Positions 38,079 through 47,251 of a stretch of DNA of 64,000 nt are shown one piece after another. Numbering within the stretch: the stretch's first letter is position 1; each line of letters begins with the position of its first letter. The position numbers were made by a program, and so were the translations under genes. The notes under the pieces are model-generated. The model was not told the DNA's origin and did not search any database. It worked only from the letters and a program-made list of their open reading frames with translations. Origin of the DNA: Pseudomonas veronii (lineage in GTDB: Bacteria; Pseudomonadota; Gammaproteobacteria; Pseudomonadales; Pseudomonadaceae); assembly GCF_001439695.1 (NCBI RefSeq), contig NZ_JYLL01000009.1, positions 1-64,000 of the forward strand. Direction: 5' to 3'.

Positions 38079-38171
38079 CATGTGGGAGCGGGCTTGCTCC
38101 CGATCGCGGTGGGCCAGTCAATACATTTAGTGACTGATCCAACGCGATCGGGGGCAAGCCCCCTCCCATAT
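38079..38171. repeat. REPIN: two inverted REP elements
   Basis: The left REP reads ATGTGGGAGCGGGCTTGCTC and the right one GGGGGCAAGCCCCCTCCCAT in inverse orientation, with GATCGCG / CGCGATC also pairing inside. About 93 bases, the typical REPIN size in P. fluorescens. It lies between the cold-shock gene and a convergent small gene. Confidence 0.85.
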
Positions 38172-38194
38172 TTGATTGGGTTCGCAATTGCGGA

Positions 38195-38572
38195 TCAGGT
38201 GGTTTTCCAGGTGATCTGTTCTTCACCGTCTTCGCTGATGCGAATCCAGGTGTCGGCACTTTCCTCGCCTTCTTCCTCAACCCAGCTGCCGGGTGCGCAA
38301 CGCACTTCGACGTTCAGCGCGGCAAAGGCGGCGCGGGCGCAGGCGATGTCGTCTTCCCACGGGGTCTGATCGCTTTCCAGGTACAGGCTGTTCCATTTGC
38401 CTACCGCCTTGGGCAGCCAGGTGACAGGCACGTCGCCGGCCGTGCACTTGTAGGTCTGGCCGCGCTGGACCCAGGCGGTGCAAGGGCCAAGGGCGGCGCC
38501 CAGCCAGGCTGCGATGGCCTTGTGGTCGACGTCGGCGTCCTTCAGGTAAATCTCGATATCAGGTTGGCGCAT
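38195..38572 (-). CDS. Conserved small cytoplasmic protein of unknown function
   Basis: 125 residues from MRQPDIEIYLKDAD. The start has GAGGAAC seven bases upstream; the same frame continues far upstream through rlmA but only as antisense. Features: WLGAALGPCTAWVQRGQTYKC, CARAAFAALNVEVRCAPGSW and an acidic end with EEGEESADTWIRISEDGEEQITWK. Tryptophan-rich for its size. No family function known to me. Confidence 0.75.
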   Translation of the reverse strand: MRQPDIEIYLKDADVDHKAIAAWLGAALGPCTAWVQRGQTYKCTAGDVPVTWLPKAVGKWNSLYLESDQTPWEDDIACARAAFAALNVEVRCAPGSWVEEEGEESADTWIRISEDGEEQITWKTT

Positions 38573-38643
38573 GGATGTTCCTCGTTGCGGGATTCGAAAA
38601 TCCATTCGCGGATTCAGGGTGGGCGGAGTGCCCGAAAAGTCGG

Positions 38644-39453
38644 TTATTGAAGCACGAAATAATCGTAGCGCATCGATACGCTGACCCGCAGCGGTTCGGC
38701 ATGCTCGATTACCTCGGTGCGGCGCTCGGCGCTGGCGCGCCAGCCGTGAGGGGTCATGGCCAGCAGGTTGGCACGGTCTTTCGGGTCCGCCAGGCTCAGC
38801 GTGAACTCGAGGGTTTCGCTGTGCGCAAGGCTCATGCCGTCCGGCACCAGGGCCAGGTGTTTGTCGTCGGTGTACTCGCGCACTTCGTCGTACAGGCGCT
38901 CGCGCAGCTCCATCAGGTGACCGCGGGTCGGGCCGACTTTCATCAAGCCGCCGCCGGGGCTGAGCAGGCGTTTGGCCTCTTGCCAGTCCAACGGGCTGAA
39001 CACGCTGGCGAGAAACTGGCAGCTGGCATCGGCCAGCGGCACGCGGGCCATGCTGGCGATCAACCAGGTCAGCGCCGGGTTGCGCTTGCACGCACGCTTG
39101 ACCGCTTCCTTGGAGATATCCAGGGCATAGCCATCGGCGTGGGGCAGGGCGTCGGCGATTTGTGCGGTGTAGTAACCCTCGCCACAACCGATGTCCACCC
39201 AGCGCTGCGGTGCTTGTTGCGCGGCCAGTTGCGCCAGGCGCTTGGCCACCGGGGCGTAGTGGCCGGCGTTGAGGAAGTCGCGGCGCGCCTCGACCATGGC
39301 GAGGTTGTCGCCCGGGTCGCGGCTGTTTTTGTGCTGCACCGGCAACAGGTTCAGGTAACCCTGGCGCGCGCGGTCGAAACGGTGTCCGACCGGGCACGCC
39401 ACGCCATTGTCCACCGCGTGGAGCGGTGCGCTGCAAATGGGACAGGCCAGCAT
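38644..39453 (-). CDS. rlmA: Putative 23S rRNA (guanine-N1)-methyltransferase
   Basis: 269 residues of the RlmA family. An N-terminal zinc-binding module with four cysteines (CPICSAPL and CPVGHRF, residues 4-21) is followed by a SAM-dependent domain, motif I VDIGCGEGYYTAQIA near residues 86-100. E. coli RlmA methylates G745; the same target is inferred. The ATG overlaps the dapE stop by one base on the same strand, so the two are coupled. Confidence 0.85.
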   Translation of the reverse strand: MLACPICSAPLHAVDNGVACPVGHRFDRARQGYLNLLPVQHKNSRDPGDNLAMVEARRDFLNAGHYAPVAKRLAQLAAQQAPQRWVDIGCGEGYYTAQIADALPHADGYALDISKEAVKRACKRNPALTWLIASMARVPLADASCQFLASVFSPLDWQEAKRLLSPGGGLMKVGPTRGHLMELRERLYDEVREYTDDKHLALVPDGMSLAHSETLEFTLSLADPKDRANLLAMTPHGWRASAERRTEVIEHAEPLRVSVSMRYDYFVLQ

Positions 39454-40604
39454 CAGGCGAGCAACTTGATCAGGGTCTGGTAGTAGATCTCGGTCAGCAC
39501 GTCGAGGTCGCTGGCCAGAATGCGCTCGTTGACCTGATGGATCGTCGCGTTGACCGGGCCCAACTCGACCACCTGGGTGCCGAGGGTCGCGATGAAGCGC
39601 CCGTCGGACGTACCGCCGCTGGTGGACGCCTGGGTCTCACGACCGGTGACCGCCTTGATGCTGGCGGACACCGCATCGAGCAAGGCCCCCGGTTCGGTGA
39701 GGAACGGCAGGCCGGACAGCGCCCAGTCTACGTGCCAGTCCAGGGCGTGTTTGTCGAGGATCGCGGCAACGCGCTGTTGCAGGCCTTCCACGGTGGATTC
39801 GGTAGAGAAGCGGAAGTTGAACACCGCTGTCAGGTCACCGGGGATCACGTTGGTCGCGCCGGTGCCGGCGTTGAGGTTGGAGATCTGGAAGCTGGTCGGC
39901 GGGAAGAAGGTGTTGCCGTCGTCCCAATGCTCGGCGGCCAGTTCCGCCAGTGCCGGGGCAGCCAGGTGGATCGGGTTCTTCGCCAGGTGCGGGTAGGCCA
40001 CGTGACCTTGCACGCCGCGCACGGTCAGGGTGGCGCCGAGGGAGCCGCGACGGCCGTTCTTGACCACATCGCCGACCAGGCTGGTGCTGGATGGTTCGCC
40101 GACGATGCACCAGTCCAGACGCTCCTTGCGCGCGGCCAGGCGTTCGATCACGGCCTTGGTGCCGTGGTGCGCCGGGCCTTCTTCATCGCTGGTGATCAGA
40201 AAGGCCACCGAGCCCTTGTGGTCCGGGTAGTCCTGCACGAAGCGCTCCGACGCCACCAGCATCGCCGCCAGGCTGCCTTTCATGTCCGCCGCGCCGCGGC
40301 CGCAGAGCATGCCGTGGTCGTCGATCAGCGCGTCGAACGGATCGTTCTGCCAGGCCTGCACCGGGCCGGTCGGGACCACGTCGGTGTGGCCGGCAAAGCA
40401 CAGCACTGGGCCGTCGTGCTTGCCGTGGGTGGCCCAGAAGTTATCTACGTTTTCGATACGCATCGGCTCAAGCTGGAAACCGGCGTCGCCCAGGCGCTGC
40501 ATCATCAGCTTCTGGCAATCGGCGTCGATCGGCGTCACCGAGGGACGGCGGATCAGGTCGATGGCAAGTTGAAGGGTCGGCGAAAGGTCGGCATGGGCCG
40601 TCAT
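39453..40604 (-). CDS. dapE: Succinyl-diaminopimelate desuccinylase
   Basis: 383 residues, the usual DapE length, in the succinylase branch of lysine and meso-diaminopimelate synthesis. Di-zinc M20 motifs: [21 protein letters not shown] and [16 protein letters not shown] lies seven bases before ATG 40604; the frame extends upstream into a REPIN and is not used. The window also encodes dapD (46185) and dapC (51214), so three successive steps of the pathway lie within 13 kb. Confidence 0.95.
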   Translation of the reverse strand: MTAHADLSPTLQLAIDLIRRPSVTPIDADCQKLMMQRLGDAGFQLEPMRIENVDNFWATHGKHDGPVLCFAGHTDVVPTGPVQAWQNDPFDALIDDHGMLCGRGAADMKGSLAAMLVASERFVQDYPDHKGSVAFLITSDEEGPAHHGTKAVIERLAARKERLDWCIVGEPSSTSLVGDVVKNGRRGSLGATLTVRGVQGHVAYPHLAKNPIHLAAPALAELAAEHWDDGNTFFPPTSFQISNLNAGTGATNVIPGDLTAVFNFRFSTESTVEGLQQRVAAILDKHALDWHVDWALSGLPFLTEPGALLDAVSASIKAVTGRETQASTSGGTSDGRFIATLGTQVVELGPVNATIHQVNERILASDLDVLTEIYYQTLIKLLA

Positions 40605-40642
40605 GGGAAACTCCGGAAATCGAGGCGGCGACGTTCTAATTG

Positions 40643-40746
40643 ACTGTAGGAGCGAGCTTGCTCGCGAAAAACGCAAGAGCACCGCGTTCATTCAAGATGT
40701 TCGCGTGATCGTTGACGATTTTCGCGAGCAAGCTCGCTCCTACAGT
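40643..40746. repeat. REPIN with perfect 28-bp inverted ends
   Basis: Positions 40643-40670 and 40719-40746 are exact reverse complements, each with the nested palindrome GCGAGCTTGCTCGC. The core GTAGGAGCGAGC differs from the GTGGGAG class found elsewhere in the window, so it belongs to another REP group. It separates dapE from the glucan synthase gene. Confidence 0.85.
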
Positions 40747-40780
40747 GATATGTGCAAGGCTTACAAAACGGCCGTTATCT

Positions 40781-40811
40781 TATAGCAAAACGGCGGCCAG
40801 AGGCCGCCGTT
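40781..40811 (-). terminator. Terminator of the GH17-GT2 gene
   Basis: Stem AACGGCGGCC / GGCCGCCGTT with an AGA loop; read on the minus strand it is followed by TTTTGCTAT. It lies 20 bases past the stop. Confidence 0.85.
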
Positions 40812-40830
40812 TAGTGCATTGCACGCGTTT

Positions 40831-43422
40831 TTACAGCGCGGTGGCCGGCTCTGCCTTCGGCGCCGGTTTCGGCAGCGACGACAGGAACGCCATGATCAAC
40901 GCCGCCACATACGGCAGCGACTGCACCAGCAGCATCACCACCCAGAAACGCATGTCGGCGCTCGGCAGGCCCTGCACCAGGTAGATCCCCAGCGCCGCGC
41001 CCCACAACAGCAGCATGATGAACATCTCTTCGCGGGCTTCGGAAATCGCTACCCAGAAGCCGTGGTTATCCGCGTTTTTCGGTGTACGAAAGAACGGAAT
41101 GCTGGTGGTGAAGAAGCCATACAGCACCGCTTTGGCGATGGTGTGGGACAACGCCAGGCCGGCCAGCGCCGCACAGAACGCATCCTTGAGGTTAACCCCC
41201 ACGGCACGACGGTACAGGAAGATGATCTTGCCCACCTTGAACACGAACAACGCCAAAGGCGGGATCGCGAAAATCAGCAACGGCGGGTCGACCCGGGTCG
41301 GCACGATGATCATCGCCGCCGACCACAACAGCGCGCCGACGGTGAAGAAGATGTTCATGCCATCCGCGACCCACGGCAACCAGCCCGCGAGGAAGTGGTA
41401 GCGCTGGCCACGGGTCAGCTCGGTGTCCTTGCCGCGCAGCAGGCTGGCGGTGTGACGCTTGATGATCTGGATCGCGCCATAGGCCCAGCGGAAACGCTGT
41501 TTCTTGAAGTCGATGAAGGTGTCGGGCATCAGGCCCTTGCCGTAGCTTTCGTGGTAATACGCGGCCGACAGGCCTTTCTCGAACACGCGCAGGCCGAGTT
41601 CGGCGTCTTCGCAGATGCACCAGTCGGCCCAGCCCAGCTCTTCGAGCACCGAGCGACGGGTCATGGTCATGGTGCCGTGCTGGATGATCGCGTCGCGGTC
41701 GTTGCGGGTGACCATGCCGATATGGAAGAAGCCTTTGTATTCGGCGTAGCAGAGCTTCTTGAAGGTGCTTTCGTTCTGGTCGCGATAATCCTGCGGCGAC
41801 TGCACCACGGCGATTTTCGGGTCGGCGAAGTGCGGCACCATGTGCTTGAGCCAGTTCGGCGACACGCAGTAGTCCGAGTCGATCACCGCGATCACTTCGG
41901 CATCCTTGGCGGTGTGCGGGATCAGGTAGTTCAACGCGCCGCCCTTGAAACCGGCCAGGGGCGCGACGTGGAAGAACTTGAAGCGCGGGCCCAGGGTTGC
42001 GCAGTAGTCGCGCACCGGTTCCCACACCGCCGGGTCCTTGGTGTTGTTGTCGATGATCAGGACTTCGTAGTCCGGGTAGTCGAGGGCGGCCAGGGCATCG
42101 AGGGTCTGTTTGACCATCTCTGGCGGCTCGTTGTAGCACGGCACATGGATCGACACTTTCGGGCGGTAGTCCGAGTCCCCCACGACCGGCAGGAATTCAC
42201 GCCGACGTTTGTGGGTCCAGACCGCTTCCGCCAGTTCATGGGCTTCGGCCAGCAGCACGATAAACACGCCCAGGGCGCCGAGCGCCAGGAGGAAGCCGAC
42301 CGTCAGGCTGAACCAGGTGCTGTATTGCTGGCTGTAGTCGTAGCCGATCCACACCAGCACCGAACCGCACAGGAACGCGATAAAGGTCAGGAAGGTCCGG
42401 CCGCGTTGGCGCAGGGCCGAGCCGTCGATCATCAGCAGGGTCAATGACAGCAGTGCAAGCACCACCGAACCGATGGCCAGCACGCGCCATTGCGGGATCG
42501 CGACCACCGGTCCTTCGAAGTTGAATTTCTGCTGACGCGCGGCGTTGTACACGCCCCAGTAGGCGCCGACCGAGCCTTCGTCGCTGGCTTTCCACGGTTG
42601 GTCGAAGGCCTCGATCACGAAGTAGTTGAAGCCCTGGCGGTTCAGCTTGTTCACCAGCGTGCGCAGGTAAATTGCCTGGTCGGCGGGAGACGCATCAGCA
42701 CCGCCACGCATGCGGCCGTTGCTCGGCCAGCCGACTTCCGACAGCAGCAGCGGCTTTTTCGGGAAGGTCTTCTTCAGATCCCGTGCGCGGTCGAGTACGA
42801 ATTGGCCCGCCTGGTCCACCGGAATATGTTCCCAGTACGGCAGGATGTGCGCGGCGATCAAGTCGACGTGCTTGGCCAGTTGTGGGTTGTGCTCCCAGAT
42901 ATGCCATTGCTCGGAGGTGGTCACCGGCACCTTGACGGCCGCGCGCACGCGATCCAGCAACACGATCAGTGCTTCGGGGGTGATCTCTTTACGGAACAAC
43001 GCTTCGTTGCCGACCACCACGCGCACGACGCTGCGCGAGCTGTTGGCGATCTCGATGGCGCGCTGGATCTCGCGTTCGTTGCGTTCCAGGTCCGGGCTGA
43101 TCCAGATCCCCAGGGTGACGCGCAGGCCGAACTCTTCCGCCAGCTTGGGGATGTCTTCCAGAGTGCCGTCGACCGAGTAGGTCCGGATGTTGTCCGTCAA
43201 CTTGCTCATGATCTCCAGATCGCGACGCATCTGGTCGTCGGTCGGGTACTGGTCTTTCTGTGGGTACTGGCCTTGTTGAAACGGCGAGTAGGAAAAACCG
43301 GAGATCTGTTCAGGCCAGTTGGGGGCAGTGACCGGGCGGTTGATCAGCGCCCAGAAGCCGGTGAACAGCGCGGCAATTGCCAGCACCACCACCAGGTTGA
43401 GTCCAAATTTACGCGATGACAT
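40831..43422 (-). CDS. ndvB: GH17-GT2 fusion, NdvB-like beta-glucan synthase
   Basis: 863 residues. After an N-terminal anchor (about 9-27) comes a GH17 beta-1,3-glucan-hydrolase-like domain with VVGNE (acid/base Glu140) and LSEVGWP (nucleophile Glu229). Two membrane segments (about 314-332 and 343-392) lead to a cellulose-synthase-like GT2 domain: VPCYNEPP, DSD (515-517), ED (605-606) and QRFRW (642-646), then a membrane-spanning C-terminus. The architecture matches P. aeruginosa NdvB, which makes periplasmic cyclic beta-1,3-glucans. A single gene divergent from tcdA. Symbol by architecture only. Confidence 0.8.
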   Translation of the reverse strand: MSSRKFGLNLVVVLAIAALFTGFWALINRPVTAPNWPEQISGFSYSPFQQGQYPQKDQYPTDDQMRRDLEIMSKLTDNIRTYSVDGTLEDIPKLAEEFGLRVTLGIWISPDLERNEREIQRAIEIANSSRSVVRVVVGNEALFRKEITPEALIVLLDRVRAAVKVPVTTSEQWHIWEHNPQLAKHVDLIAAHILPYWEHIPVDQAGQFVLDRARDLKKTFPKKPLLLSEVGWPSNGRMRGGADASPADQAIYLRTLVNKLNRQGFNYFVIEAFDQPWKASDEGSVGAYWGVYNAARQQKFNFEGPVVAIPQWRVLAIGSVVLALLSLTLLMIDGSALRQRGRTFLTFIAFLCGSVLVWIGYDYSQQYSTWFSLTVGFLLALGALGVFIVLLAEAHELAEAVWTHKRRREFLPVVGDSDYRPKVSIHVPCYNEPPEMVKQTLDALAALDYPDYEVLIIDNNTKDPAVWEPVRDYCATLGPRFKFFHVAPLAGFKGGALNYLIPHTAKDAEVIAVIDSDYCVSPNWLKHMVPHFADPKIAVVQSPQDYRDQNESTFKKLCYAEYKGFFHIGMVTRNDRDAIIQHGTMTMTRRSVLEELGWADWCICEDAELGLRVFEKGLSAAYYHESYGKGLMPDTFIDFKKQRFRWAYGAIQIIKRHTASLLRGKDTELTRGQRYHFLAGWLPWVADGMNIFFTVGALLWSAAMIIVPTRVDPPLLIFAIPPLALFVFKVGKIIFLYRRAVGVNLKDAFCAALAGLALSHTIAKAVLYGFFTTSIPFFRTPKNADNHGFWVAISEAREEMFIMLLLWGAALGIYLVQGLPSADMRFWVVMLLVQSLPYVAALIMAFLSSLPKPAPKAEPATAL

Positions 43423-43584
43423 GGCTATTTCGGGTTCCAAAAGGTGTGGAACGAAAAGAGGTGTCGGCCTACGCCGAACGGCGCGCATCCTACACCGGCC
43501 CTTCCCTGAGCGTACAGCAGACTGAGAAAAGCCGGACGTTAGTCCGCGAATCTCCAGCTAAGTTCTTTACGTGTATCGCGAAGT

Positions 43585-43614
43585 TTCGAACTTGTCCTGG
43601 CAAAGCCCTATAAT
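43585..43614 (+). promoter_or_regulatory. Candidate sigma-70 promoter of tcdA
   Basis: TATAAT at 43609-43614, 26 bases before the start codon, with a weak TTCGAA at 43585-43590 (18-base spacer). Confidence 0.55.
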
Positions 43615-43640
43615 GCGCGCCGGTTTTTGGGGTAATGGTC

Positions 43641-44450
43641 ATGAGTACAGAAGATCCGCGGTTTGCAGGCGTCGCCCGTTTGTATGGCATTGAAGGCCTG
43701 GAGCGCTTGAAAGCGGCCCATGTGGCGATCGTCGGCGTCGGCGGCGTAGGCTCATGGGCGGCGGAAGCCATCGCCCGTTGTGGGGTGGGCGAGATCTCGT
43801 TGTTTGATTTGGATGATGTCTGCGTCAGCAACAGCAACCGTCAGCTGCATGCCCTGGACAGCACCGTGGGCAAACCCAAGGTCGAGGTGATGGCTGAGCG
43901 CCTGCGCGGTATCAACCCGGACTGCACGGTGCATGCCGTGGCGGATTTCGTGACCCGCGAGACCATGGCCGAGTACATCACCCCCAACATTGACTGCGTG
44001 ATCGACTGCATCGACGCCGTCAACGCCAAGGCGGCACTGATCGCCTGGTGCAAGCGCCGCAAGATCCAGATCATCACCACTGGCGGCGCTGGCGGGCAGA
44101 TCGACCCGACGTTGATCCAGGTCTGCGATCTGAACCGCACCTTCAACGATCCGCTGGCCTCGAAAGTGCGCTCCACCCTGCGCCGTGACTATGGCTTCTC
44201 GCGCACGGTGACCCGCCATTACAGCGTGCCGTGTGTGTTTTCCACCGAGCAACTGCGCTATCCGAAGCCGGACGGCAGCATCTGCTTGCAGAAGAGTTTT
44301 GTTGGCGACGGGGTAAAGCTGGACTGTGCCGGCGGGTTTGGCGCGGTGATGATGGTCACTGCAACCTTCGGCATGGTGGCGGCGACCAAGGCGGTGGACA
44401 AGATCGTGGCCGGGGTGCGCCGGCCTTCTGATCGGGTCAAGTCTTCTTGA
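43641..44450 (+). CDS. tcdA: tRNA threonylcarbamoyladenosine dehydratase
   Basis: 269 residues of the E1-like ThiF/MoeB fold; ATP-dependent cyclisation of t6A37 to ct6A in tRNA. The nucleotide-binding GVGGVGSWAAEAIARCGVG and DLDDVCVSNSNRQ segments are typical of the family. The ATG at 43641 has GGGG eight bases upstream; an ATG two codons earlier is too close. It is convergent with csdE, encoding the sulfur-transfer partner with which TcdA (CsdL) is linked in E. coli. Confidence 0.92.
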   Translation: MSTEDPRFAGVARLYGIEGLERLKAAHVAIVGVGGVGSWAAEAIARCGVGEISLFDLDDVCVSNSNRQLHALDSTVGKPKVEVMAERLRGINPDCTVHAVADFVTRETMAEYITPNIDCVIDCIDAVNAKAALIAWCKRRKIQIITTGGAGGQIDPTLIQVCDLNRTFNDPLASKVRSTLRRDYGFSRTVTRHYSVPCVFSTEQLRYPKPDGSICLQKSFVGDGVKLDCAGGFGAVMMVTATFGMVAATKAVDKIVAGVRRPSDRVKSS

Positions 44451-44473
44451 ATCTCAAGGCCTTGCACCATTCA

Positions 44474-44505
44474 AATGTGGGAGGGGGCAAGCCCCCTCCC
44501 ACATT
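44474..44505. repeat. Single REP palindrome
   Basis: Positions 44474-44488 and 44491-44505 are exact reverse complements (AATGTGGGAGGGGGC arm) with a two-base centre. It sits between convergent tcdA and csdE and could end both transcripts. Confidence 0.85.
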
Positions 44506-44510
44506 GGGTT

Positions 44511-44918
44511 TTATGTACGGCTTAGTTCGCGCATGCGCTGCAGCACGGCGTTCAGGCCATTGCTGCGCGACGGCGACAACTGGCGGGACAGCCCCAGTTG
44601 ATTGAACCAGTCCGGCAAGTCGACCGCCTGCAACTCGGCGGCCGACAGCCCGTTGACCCGCGCCAGCAGCAACGCCACCAGCCCACGGATCATGCGCGCT
44701 TCGCTGCTGGCGGCGAACTGCCAGTGGCCGTCGGATAAACGCCCGACCAGCCATACCAGGCTCTCGCAGCCCTGCACCAGATTGGCCTCGACCTTGTCTT
44801 CGTCCGCCAGCGGCGGCAGCCGTTCGCCCCATTGCATCAGCAGGCGCGCGCGTTGCTCCCAACTGCCCACTGCCTGAAACGACTCAAGCGCGCCGACAGC
44901 CTCGGCCGGCAGGCTCAT
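44511..44918 (-). CDS. csdE: SufE-family sulfur acceptor
   Basis: 135 residues. The sulfur-accepting cysteine is in NLVQGCESLVWL (Cys50). It should take persulfide sulfur from the cysteine desulfurase encoded just upstream; the two genes overlap by four bases. The symbol follows the CsdA/CsdE pairing; sufE would be equivalent. Confidence 0.9.
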   Translation of the reverse strand: MSLPAEAVGALESFQAVGSWEQRARLLMQWGERLPPLADEDKVEANLVQGCESLVWLVGRLSDGHWQFAASSEARMIRGLVALLLARVNGLSAAELQAVDLPDWFNQLGLSRQLSPSRSNGLNAVLQRMRELSRT

Positions 44919-46120
44919 CGCAGCATATCCAGGGACTGGTCCAGCGCTTCGAAGAATCGCTCCAGATCATCGGAATTGTTGTACAGCGCCAGGGACACGC
45001 GAATCGCTCCCGACAAGTGCATCGCCTTGAGCAGCGGCATTGCGCAATGATGGCCGGCGCGCACGGCAATGCCCTGTTCGGTCAGCAAGTGCGCAAGATC
45101 GGCGTTATGCACGCCTTCCACCACAAAACTGACCAACGCCACCTGCGGCGCGCCCAGTACGCGCACGCCATTGCGCGCTTTCAGCCCGCGCAACAGGTAC
45201 TCGTGCAGGGCGGCTTCGTGGGCGATGAGCGCCGGTTGATCCAGTGAATTGAGGTAATCCAGGCTGGCGCCCAGGCCGATCACGCTGGCAATCGGTGGGG
45301 TGCCGGCCTCGAACCCCAGCGGCGCGGGGCGGAAGCTGGCGCTGTGGTAATCGGCCTGTTGCACCATTTCGCCGCCGAACTGCCAGTGGCGCAGCTGTTG
45401 CAGGGCTTGGGTGCGGCCGTACAGCACGCCGACGCCGTCCGGGCCGTAGAGTTTGTGGCTGGAAAATACGTAGAAGTCGCAGCCCAGGGCTTGTACGTCG
45501 TGGCGGCCATGGACGATGCCCTGGGCGCCATCGACCACGGTCAGCGCACCCTCGGCCTTGGCCATGGCCAGCAAGGGTTCCAGCGGTTGCCAGGTGCCCA
45601 GCACGTTGGACAGTTGGCTCACCGCCAGCAGGCGCGTGCGCGGGCCGATCAGCGTGGCGGCGGCCTGAAGGTCGATCATACCGTCGTCGCCAACCGGCAG
45701 GATCACCAGTTCCAGCGCGCGACGTTTGGCCAGTTGCTGCCAGGGCAGCAGGTTGGCGTGGTGTTCCAGGGCGCTGATGACTAGTTCATCGCCCGCATTG
45801 AATAAGTGCTCGAGGCCGTAGGCCAAGAGGTTCAGCGCCGACGTCGCGCCATGAGTGAAGACGATGTGCCCGCTGTCTCCTGCATTCAACCACTGCGCGA
45901 CCTTGTTGCGACTGTCCTCGAAAGCCTGGGTCGCGTGGGCGCCCGGCAAATGCTGGGCACGGTGAACGTTAGCGGCGCCATTGGCGTAGTAATGGCTGAT
46001 CGCGTCCAACAGGGCTTGAGGTTTTTGCGCGGTGGCGGCGCTGTCCAGATAGGTCTGGTCTTGCCGTTGCAGAGCGGCGATGGCCGGAAAGTCGACGCGC
46101 CAGGGAGAGGGCACAAGCAT
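44915..46120 (-). CDS. csdA: Cysteine desulfurase, SufS/CsdA type
   Basis: 401-residue PLP enzyme converting cysteine to alanine and enzyme-bound persulfide. The PLP lysine is in SSHKLYGPDG, the substrate-binding LEHHANLLPW and VDGAQGIVHG are present, and the active cysteine is in RAGHHCAMP near the C-terminus. ATG 46120 is preferred over a TTG three codons upstream. Operon with csdE; dapD ends 65 bases upstream with a terminator between. Confidence 0.92.
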   Translation of the reverse strand: MLVPSPWRVDFPAIAALQRQDQTYLDSAATAQKPQALLDAISHYYANGAANVHRAQHLPGAHATQAFEDSRNKVAQWLNAGDSGHIVFTHGATSALNLLAYGLEHLFNAGDELVISALEHHANLLPWQQLAKRRALELVILPVGDDGMIDLQAAATLIGPRTRLLAVSQLSNVLGTWQPLEPLLAMAKAEGALTVVDGAQGIVHGRHDVQALGCDFYVFSSHKLYGPDGVGVLYGRTQALQQLRHWQFGGEMVQQADYHSASFRPAPLGFEAGTPPIASVIGLGASLDYLNSLDQPALIAHEAALHEYLLRGLKARNGVRVLGAPQVALVSFVVEGVHNADLAHLLTEQGIAVRAGHHCAMPLLKAMHLSGAIRVSLALYNNSDDLERFFEALDQSLDMLR

Positions 46121-46137
46121 GGTGTTCAAGACTCGTA

Positions 46138-46163
46138 TAAACGGGCCCCAGGATCGGGGCCCG
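46138..46163 (-). terminator. Terminator of dapD
   Basis: Perfect 8-base-pair stem CGGGCCCC / GGGGCCCG with a six-base loop. On the minus strand it is followed by TTTATAC, so it fits the end of dapD just before csdA. Confidence 0.75.
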
Positions 46164-46184
46164 CGAGTGGCATCGAGTCGCTGC

Positions 46185-47219
46185 TTAGTTGTGAGCGTGC
46201 AGCGCTTCGTTCAGTTCGATGGCCGACTTGTGGGTTTTGCACTCCACGGCACCGGTCTCGGAGTTACGGCGGAACAGCAGGTCTGGCTGGCCGGCCAGCT
46301 CGCGCGCCTTGACCACTTTAACCAACTGGTTGCGCTCGTCGAGCAGGGCAACCTTGGTCCCGGCGGTGACATACAGGCCCGATTCCACGGTGTTGCGGTC
46401 GCCCAGCGGGATACCGATACCGGCGTTGGCGCCGATCAGGCAGCCTTCGCCGACCTTGATCACGATGTTGCCGCCACCCGACAGGGTGCCCATGGTGGAG
46501 CAACCGCCGCCCAGGTCCGAACCCTTGCCGACAAATACGCCGGCCGAGACACGGCCTTCGATCATGCCCGGGCCTTCGGTGCCAGCGTTGAAGTTGACGA
46601 AACCTTCGTGCATCACGGTGGTGCCTTCGCCCACGTAGGCGCCCAGGCGGATACGCGCGGCGTCAGCGATACGCACGCCGCTGGGTACGACGTAATCGGT
46701 CATTTTCGGGAACTTGTCCACCGAGAACACTTCCAGCAGCTCGCCACGCAGGCGCGCTTCGAGTTGGCGTTCGGCCAGCTCATTGATGTCGATCGCGCCC
46801 TGGCTGGTCCAGGCCACGTTCGGCAGTTGCGCGAATACACCGGCCAGGCTCAGGCCGTGGGGCTTGACCAGGCGGTGGGACAGCAGGTGCAGCTTGAGGT
46901 AGGCCTCAGGCGTGGAAGTCAGTGCGGCGTCTTCGGCCAGCAGGGTGGCGACCAGCGGGGTATGGCTTTCAGCCAGGCGGGTCAGCAGGGCTGCCTGGGT
47001 CGCGTCGACGCCTTTGAGCGCGTCAGCTAGTTGCAGGGCTTGGGCGACGGTGAAGGTGATCGCCTGGTTGCCTTCGCTGTAACCGAGGATCGGCGCGATG
47101 GCGGCGACGACTTCTGCCGACGGGTTGAGTACGGGTTGTGCGTAAAACACTTCCAGCCAAGCACCTTGGCGGTTCTGAGTGCCGACGCCGAAGCCCAGGC
47201 TGAACAGGGAATTGGACAT
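46185..47219 (-). CDS. dapD: Tetrahydrodipicolinate N-succinyltransferase
   Basis: 344 residues of the longer pseudomonad DapD type, forming N-succinyl-2-amino-6-ketopimelate for lysine and peptidoglycan synthesis. The C-terminal half is a left-handed beta-helix of hexapeptide repeats (AARIRLGAYVGEGTTVM, GMIEGRVSAGVFVGKG, NIVIKVGEGCLIGANAG). It lies downstream of the ArsC/YffB gene on the same strand. Confidence 0.95.
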   Translation of the reverse strand: MSNSLFSLGFGVGTQNRQGAWLEVFYAQPVLNPSAEVVAAIAPILGYSEGNQAITFTVAQALQLADALKGVDATQAALLTRLAESHTPLVATLLAEDAALTSTPEAYLKLHLLSHRLVKPHGLSLAGVFAQLPNVAWTSQGAIDINELAERQLEARLRGELLEVFSVDKFPKMTDYVVPSGVRIADAARIRLGAYVGEGTTVMHEGFVNFNAGTEGPGMIEGRVSAGVFVGKGSDLGGGCSTMGTLSGGGNIVIKVGEGCLIGANAGIGIPLGDRNTVESGLYVTAGTKVALLDERNQLVKVVKARELAGQPDLLFRRNSETGAVECKTHKSAIELNEALHAHN

Positions 47220-47251
47220 GCTGTTACCTCTACAAAAATGGGATGGCCGGC

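Noticed and set aside
38573..39436. Upstream part of the frame containing the 125-residue protein
   Set aside because: This part runs out of frame through rlmA; the real start at 38572 has its own ribosome site.
40819..42447. 542-codon open frame opposite the glucan synthase
   Set aside because: Antisense shadow rich in His, Gln and Arg; the minus-strand gene has full catalytic motifs.
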